A DNA stretch of 10,229 nt from UBA7937 sp034419095. GTDB taxonomy: Bacteria > Chloroflexota > Anaerolineae > UBA7937. Location of the stretch: NCBI GenBank assembly GCA_034419095.1, contig DAOULQ010000186.1:1-10229 (forward strand). The letters are read 5' to 3'. This document shows positions 6,493-10,229 of this stretch, in pieces. The notes under the pieces are model-generated. The model was given only the letters and a program-made list of their open reading frames with translations. It was not told the origin of the DNA and did not search any database. Numbering within the stretch: position 1 is the first letter of the stretch; each line of letters begins with the position of its first letter. Made by a program: the position numbers and the translations under genes.

Positions 6493-7083
6493 TCAACTCT
6501 CTGGCTCTATCCCCAAAAGCACGGTCATCAGCCGGTCGTAGTCCCGCTTCAACAACCTCGCGACCTCCCGCGCCGCCTGAGAGAGCCACTCCTGATCGTT
6601 GCCCCGAGCCCGGTAGACCTCCCGCAGGTGGGTGACCAAGAGTTGCTCCCTGGGAACCGGCCCCTCTCCAGTCAGAAGGAGACGGAGGTAGTAGAGTCCC
6701 TCGGTGAAGCGAACTACCTCCTCTGGCGTGCAAGAATGGACCGAGTAATGCATAGGTGGCGGCTCAGAGGGCAAACCCTGTCTCGTCTCCCCTCCCTCCA
6801 CGCTCCCCACAGAGAGGGCCGTGAACTCCGTGCGCAAGGTGCGGGTCAGTTCTGGGTGCTCCTCGTAGATGGCTTCATCGAAGACCTCATCGGTGCTCCA
6901 GCGCACCGGCCGTCGGCCGGGCTCGATGCCCCCCGTCTCCCCATAAGAGACCACAGCGTAAACCTCCCGCTGGTCATCCACCTTAACCCTGACCAGGCTA
7001 CCCAGAGCAGGAGGCCGATGCAACTGGTAACTCTGGGCCACGAAACCGGTAGATCTCGTCTCGATGATCTCCCCGATCCTCAT
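6493..7083 (-). CDS. Stand-alone HAS-barrel protein of the HerA-NurA module
   Basis: The product has 196 residues. Residues 1-60 (IGEIIETRSTGFVAQ ... LGSLVRVKVDD ... VYAVVSYGETGGIEPGRRPV) match the small beta-barrel found at the N-terminus of HerA and of F/V-type ATP synthase subunits, the HAS-barrel. The remainder includes PPMHYSVHSCTPEEVVRF (109-126) and a helical C-terminus (160-190) without an ATPase domain. Its start overlaps the nurA stop as ATGA, with AGGGAG at 7092-7097 eight nt upstream. In HerA the HAS-barrel is the NurA-contacting region, so this protein may be an adaptor or third subunit between HerA and NurA. That is inferred from domain and context; the barrel assignment itself is by pattern. 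It has no membrane segment and no catalytic motif I can identify. Confidence 0.7.
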   Translation of the reverse strand: MRIGEIIETRSTGFVAQSYQLHRPPALGSLVRVKVDDQREVYAVVSYGETGGIEPGRRPVRWSTDEVFDEAIYEEHPELTRTLRTEFTALSVGSVEGGETRQGLPSEPPPMHYSVHSCTPEEVVRFTEGLYYLRLLLTGEGPVPREQLLVTHLREVYRARGNDQEWLSQAAREVARLLKRDYDRLMTVLLGIEPES

Positions 7084-8249
7084 ACCCCTCGCTCCCTTTT
7101 ACTGGTAGCCTTCCCCGACCTGAAGAAGGCCACCCCCTCTTTAGCCAACGCCTCCTCCACCAGGCTCTCCACCACTCGCCTCTCAGGGCCAGTGATGACC
7201 GCCTGCTCATGAGCCTCCTGCAAGGCAGAAGGGTAGCCTCGACCCCGCCGACATTGGTCGTAAACCAAGGCCTGGAGAAGGTTCAACTTTTCCTCATCCT
7301 GAGCCACCCATTGGGGCACCTCTAAGCGGACGATCTCCCCTCCCACATTGAGGTAGAAGAAGTATATCCAGTGCTCACCATAGCCAACCCGGAGGATCTT
7401 AGACGAACTCCGGAAGAGGTTGGAGCGCTCTCCTGGCTCCAGGAAATCGAAGACCTGGCGGTCCAAGAGCCCCGCCAATTCGCTACAGATGGGCCGCTGG
7501 CGCTTTTCCACATAGGAGCATTTATCGCAGTTGACCGGGTCGTTATCGCAGATCTCAACTCGCAATGAGTTAACCACATCTTTGCTCTGGGGCTGGCTGA
7601 GGTAACTGGCCACCGGTATACCCTGGGCTCGCAACTTTTGGAGGGCCCCCAAAAAAGGACGCAAGAAATGGTCGCGCACCGAGATATCATCTGGCTCGTC
7701 GGTGGTAGGCAGCCCCCAAAGGATGAGGCTACCGTCTTGAAGGCCCACCACCGGTTTTATACCTTGAATGGCAACCTCTACCAAAGCCTCTAACTCTAAG
7801 ACCGTCCGTCTGGCCCCCAGAAACTCCCCCTCCAGATAAAGGTCCCTAAATGGGTGGGGGATGCGGAGCTCCTCCTCCCGGAAATAGAAATGGCTCTTCG
7901 AACCTAACCGCGCCATAGGGTCGTGACCATAGGCGAGGAGCGCCGAACCTATATTTATAACCACGAAACGAGCGGGGATGTGCCGGTCCGGTCTGATATA
8001 AGAGCCATCGGTGGCCGCCACGCTGAAGTTCAAAGGAGGCTCCGAGGCAGGATAGGCCCCAGAAAGGGTATTTTCAGGCCAAGCCAGGAGCCAAGAGGTC
8101 TTGGCTTCTTCTATCTTGGCCCTAAGGTTGTCAGGGTCGGTCTCCCTCAATAAGAAACGAGCCCGCTCTACCTCCTGGCCCTGCATCCCTCTTAGAGCGT
8201 GAGCCATCTCCTCCAACTGTTCACTTATGCGGCCTAACTCCAGAGGCAA
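7080..8249 (-). CDS. nurA: NurA-family nuclease
   Basis: This 389-residue protein carries the NurA-domain signatures. A first acidic motif, VAATDGSYI (77-85) with Asp81, begins the RNase-H-like core. An E-rich strand lies at 125-127, then VGLQDGSLILWGL (168-180) with Asp172, and a late motif YPSALQEAHEQAVITG (339-354) with His347. NurA is a Mn-dependent 5'-3' exonuclease and endonuclease that pairs with HerA to resect DNA ends. A four-cysteine cluster, C234-x6-C241-x2-C244-x10-C255, could bind zinc or an iron-sulfur cluster. The TTG start is chosen because AGGAGG lies five nt upstream and directly after the selB stop. The stop overlaps the next start (ATGA). Family and pairing with herA make the assignment strong; activity of this copy is untested. 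Confidence 0.85.
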   Translation of the reverse strand: MPLELGRISEQLEEMAHALRGMQGQEVERARFLLRETDPDNLRAKIEEAKTSWLLAWPENTLSGAYPASEPPLNFSVAATDGSYIRPDRHIPARFVVINIGSALLAYGHDPMARLGSKSHFYFREEELRIPHPFRDLYLEGEFLGARRTVLELEALVEVAIQGIKPVVGLQDGSLILWGLPTTDEPDDISVRDHFLRPFLGALQKLRAQGIPVASYLSQPQSKDVVNSLRVEICDNDPVNCDKCSYVEKRQRPICSELAGLLDRQVFDFLEPGERSNLFRSSSKILRVGYGEHWIYFFYLNVGGEIVRLEVPQWVAQDEEKLNLLQALVYDQCRRGRGYPSALQEAHEQAVITGPERRVVESLVEEALAKEGVAFFRSGKATSKRERGV

Positions 8250-8254
8250 GAAAC

Positions 8255-8261
8255 CCTCCTA
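8255..8261 (-). promoter_or_regulatory. nurA Shine-Dalgarno merged with selB stop codon
   Basis: The minus strand reads TAGGAGGGTTTCTTG. The selB stop TAG runs into AGGAGG, placed five nt before the TTG start of nurA. This decides the TTG start and implies translational coupling. The same TAGGAG layout occurs at the HEPN-herA junction. Confidence 0.7.
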
Positions 8262-10133
8262 CCTAAGCACTCTCTCATCCCCCACCCTTCTGGTGATCCC
8301 TTGGGCATCCAAATATTCTAGGAAGGGTTGAGCGTACTTGCGACTGGTGGAGAAGAGATCCCGCACCTGAGCCAAAGTGATGGTGCTCTCTTTCTTCAGA
8401 TGTTCCACCACCCGCTCCACCATCACCTCATAGGTACTGGCCAAAAAGAGGATGTTTTCACTCACCTGGACTACTCTCCCCTGCCCCAGGAGAGCGTTAA
8501 ACACCTCCTCTCCCAGTGCAGCCTTGCAATCAGCCACCGAAGGGGTGGCGTAGGGCTCCTGGGATAGGATCGAAAGAAGCCTTTCTACCCGCTCCTCTTC
8601 CCCCGAAGTGAGGCGCACCTCGTGGTCCGGCAACTTCAGAGCCGCCCCCTCCTGGGCCACGGCCCCCTCTTTGACCGCCTGGCCGATGAGGTCATTGAAG
8701 AGGCGGGAGGGGAAGCGCAGTTTGCTCTTCACCTCTTCCCTGGGCATCCCCAAGCGAAGAGGGTAGCGGCCATGATACTCCTCGATAAGATGAACCAGGC
8801 GGGTCAGAAAGCCCTCCCACCAGGTTGAAGAGACGAGAAGACCCTCGCTGGCTCCCAAGACCAGAACCCAAGAATCTTGGAGAAGCCGCTCTACCGCCTC
8901 CTCCACCACTTCTGGCTCCAGACCACTATCCTTGACCAGCCTCCTCATCTCCTGGGGGCCCTCCTCCAAGGCCGCTAGAAGCACCTCCTGGGGCGCGCCC
9001 AAGGCCAAGGCCTCTAATCTCTCTAGAACCTGAGGACGAAACCTCTTATGGCGGCGACGGGGGTGGGGATCAACCACCGTCCCGCCCCCTATGGTGAGGC
9101 TGGGAGAGGGTTGGCGGATTATGAAGCGATCATGAGCCAAAAGCGCCGTGGGCTGGGTCAACACTAACTGGGCCCACCCCTCTTCTCCCGGTTCGATGGC
9201 CTTGGCCCCCAGAACGCGTGCCTTGGCTGGTATCTGGGCTGCGCCGCTGTAAAAATCGACGGGGGTGTTATGTCGAAGGGGCTTGGGGGCACTACCCAGC
9301 GTACGGAGGCGAACATCGATGAGCCGCGTGGGTTCGAGCCATCCGGGGCCAGTCACTACATCCCCCCGCTGGAGTTGATCTTTGCCCACCCCTACCAGAT
9401 TTATAGCCACCCGGCTACCGGGCACGGCCACCTCTATCTTCTCCTTATGAGTCTGCAAGCCGCGAATCCGGCTCTTGAGCCCCTGGGGCAGGATCTCCAC
9501 CTCCTGACCCACCCGAAATCGGCCCTCTATCAGCGTCCCCGTAACCACAGTGCCGAAGCCGGCCAGGGTGAAGGCTCGGTCGATGGGGAGCCGGGGACGA
9601 CCCCTCTCTCGTCGAGGAGGTGTCTCAGAGAGCAGACTATCTAGTTCCTCGATTAGAGAAGGGATCCCTTGCCCTGTCACCGCCGAAAGGGGCAGGATCT
9701 TAGAATCGGCCAGAGTTATCCCCTTAAGCAACCGCTCCACATCAGCAGCCACAAGTTCTAGCCACTCCTCATCCTCTACCAGATCCACCTTGGTCAGGGC
9801 TACTACCCCCCGTCTCACCTCTAGAAGGTCTAAAATGGCTAGATGCTCCACCGTCTGGGGCATCACCCCTTCATCGGCAGCCACCACAAGTAGGACGGCA
9901 TCGATCCCCCCCACCCCGGCCAACATGTTCTTGATGAAATCCTCATGCCCTGGCACATCGATGATGCTCACTACCAAGCCCGAGGGTAAGGTGAACCAAG
10001 CGAAGCCCAGATCGATGGTCATCTCCCGCTCCTTCTCCTCCTTGAGCCGGTCGGGGTCGATGCCTGTCAGGGCCTTCACCAGGACCGATTTGCCGTGGTC
10101 AACGTGGCCAGCCGTACCTATTACTCGCACCAT
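8259..10133 (-). CDS. selB: Selenocysteine-specific elongation factor SelB
   Basis: This 624-residue translational GTPase delivers Sec-tRNA to ribosomes at UGA codons marked by a SECIS element. GTPase motifs are G1 GHVDHGKS (9-16), G2 Thr39 in REMTIDLGF, G3 DVPGH (59-63), G4 TKVD (114-117) and G5 SAV (150-152). EF-Tu-like beta-barrel domains follow (about 175-345), then a C-terminal region of winged helices (about 365-624). The last of these, ending SRKYAQPFLEYLDAQGITRR (597-616), is typical of SelB and contacts the SECIS RNA. G4 has Thr instead of the usual Asn. Start: ATG preceded by AAGGGG eight nt upstream, two nt after the stop of the upstream partial gene. Its presence predicts that the organism makes selenoproteins. 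No selA, selD or tRNA-Sec is visible here. It heads the visible repair cluster and is likely co-transcribed with nurA. Confidence 0.95.
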   Translation of the reverse strand: MVRVIGTAGHVDHGKSVLVKALTGIDPDRLKEEKEREMTIDLGFAWFTLPSGLVVSIIDVPGHEDFIKNMLAGVGGIDAVLLVVAADEGVMPQTVEHLAILDLLEVRRGVVALTKVDLVEDEEWLELVAADVERLLKGITLADSKILPLSAVTGQGIPSLIEELDSLLSETPPRRERGRPRLPIDRAFTLAGFGTVVTGTLIEGRFRVGQEVEILPQGLKSRIRGLQTHKEKIEVAVPGSRVAINLVGVGKDQLQRGDVVTGPGWLEPTRLIDVRLRTLGSAPKPLRHNTPVDFYSGAAQIPAKARVLGAKAIEPGEEGWAQLVLTQPTALLAHDRFIIRQPSPSLTIGGGTVVDPHPRRRHKRFRPQVLERLEALALGAPQEVLLAALEEGPQEMRRLVKDSGLEPEVVEEAVERLLQDSWVLVLGASEGLLVSSTWWEGFLTRLVHLIEEYHGRYPLRLGMPREEVKSKLRFPSRLFNDLIGQAVKEGAVAQEGAALKLPDHEVRLTSGEEERVERLLSILSQEPYATPSVADCKAALGEEVFNALLGQGRVVQVSENILFLASTYEVMVERVVEHLKKESTITLAQVRDLFSTSRKYAQPFLEYLDAQGITRRVGDERVLR

Positions 10134-10135
10134 CC

Positions 10136-10229
10136 TTAAGACCCCTTAATCTGCTCTTCCAACTCCTTAATCCATCGCTCCAACTCAGCGATCTGTCGTC
10201 GGGCATACTCCCGCTGCATCGGCCATACC
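10136..10229 (-). CDS. C-terminal fragment of a coiled-coil protein, truncated by window edge
   Basis: One reading frame runs in from the right edge and ends at TAA (10136-10138), two nt before the selB ATG. The last 30 residues are highly charged and helical, including REYARRQIAELERWIKELEE, with a heptad-like pattern suggesting a coiled coil. An in-frame ATG at 10219 could in principle start a 27-residue peptide, but continuation upstream is more likely. Identity is unknown; it does not look like the end of SelA. It is probably in the same operon as selB. Confidence 0.55.
   Translation of the reverse strand, partial: VWPMQREYARRQIAELERWIKELEEQIKGS

Noticed and set aside
6486..6498. Palindromic TTGACTCAA at the HAS-HEPN gene junction as an insertion scar or operator
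   Set aside because: Only 9 bp, with no matching copy at the other end of the low-GC gene, so no evidence of target-site duplication.
6418..7212. 264-residue plus-strand frame across the HAS-barrel gene
   Set aside because: Rich in Pro, Arg and Leu with no domain signature, and opposite a gene with operon context and a recognisable barrel domain. It is a shadow frame.

Overview
The window looks bacterial: Shine-Dalgarno-led genes packed into operons, a sigma70-type promoter, and a bacterial-type SelB with C-terminal winged-helix repeats. HerA and NurA together in a GC-rich bacterium with compact genes and TTG/GTG starts recall deep-branching, often thermophilic lineages such as Chloroflexota. 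That placement is an inference with low confidence. No rRNA, tRNA, CRISPR array or transposase gene was recognised.

Left part, plus strand (1-3991). The first ~125 bases are AT-rich and repetitive: a small perfect hairpin, an 11-bp inverted repeat, and a 26-nt direct repeat present twice at a 35-bp period. They lie just upstream of a good extended -10 promoter (131-159). This promoter appears to drive an 89-residue protein resembling a free-standing subtilisin propeptide (I9-like), then a subtilisin-family (S8) serine protease with its own propeptide-like N-terminus and no visible signal peptide. Thirty-five bases later comes a 12-TM APC-superfamily amino-acid transporter fused to two universal-stress-protein (USP) domains. 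Together the three could form a protein-turnover and amino-acid transport group (inference).

Middle (3992-4088). The convergent intergenic gap holds a nested stem-loop that probably terminates the plus-strand unit, and possibly the minus-strand one.

Right part, minus strand (10229 down to 4089). This is a tight operon in the order: C-terminal fragment of an unknown coiled-coil protein, selB, nurA, a small HAS-barrel protein, a HEPN-like protein, herA. The junctions are 2 nt, 9 nt, a 4-nt ATGA overlap, 16 nt and 9 nt. HerA (hexameric DNA translocase) and NurA (nuclease) form the known DNA-end-processing pair. The third protein looks like a separate copy of the HAS-barrel domain by which HerA family members contact partners.

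The most unusual point is the gene wedged between the HAS-barrel gene and herA. It is about 45% GC by hand count, against roughly 60-65% in samples of its neighbours. It carries an R-H-x-x-x-H motif in a helical C-terminal half, as in HEPN domains, many of which are RNases in defence and toxin systems. A HerA-NurA-HAS module carrying an apparently acquired HEPN-like gene and co-transcribed with the selenocysteine elongation factor is the best candidate here for a little-described system, perhaps a defence-type variant of the repair module.
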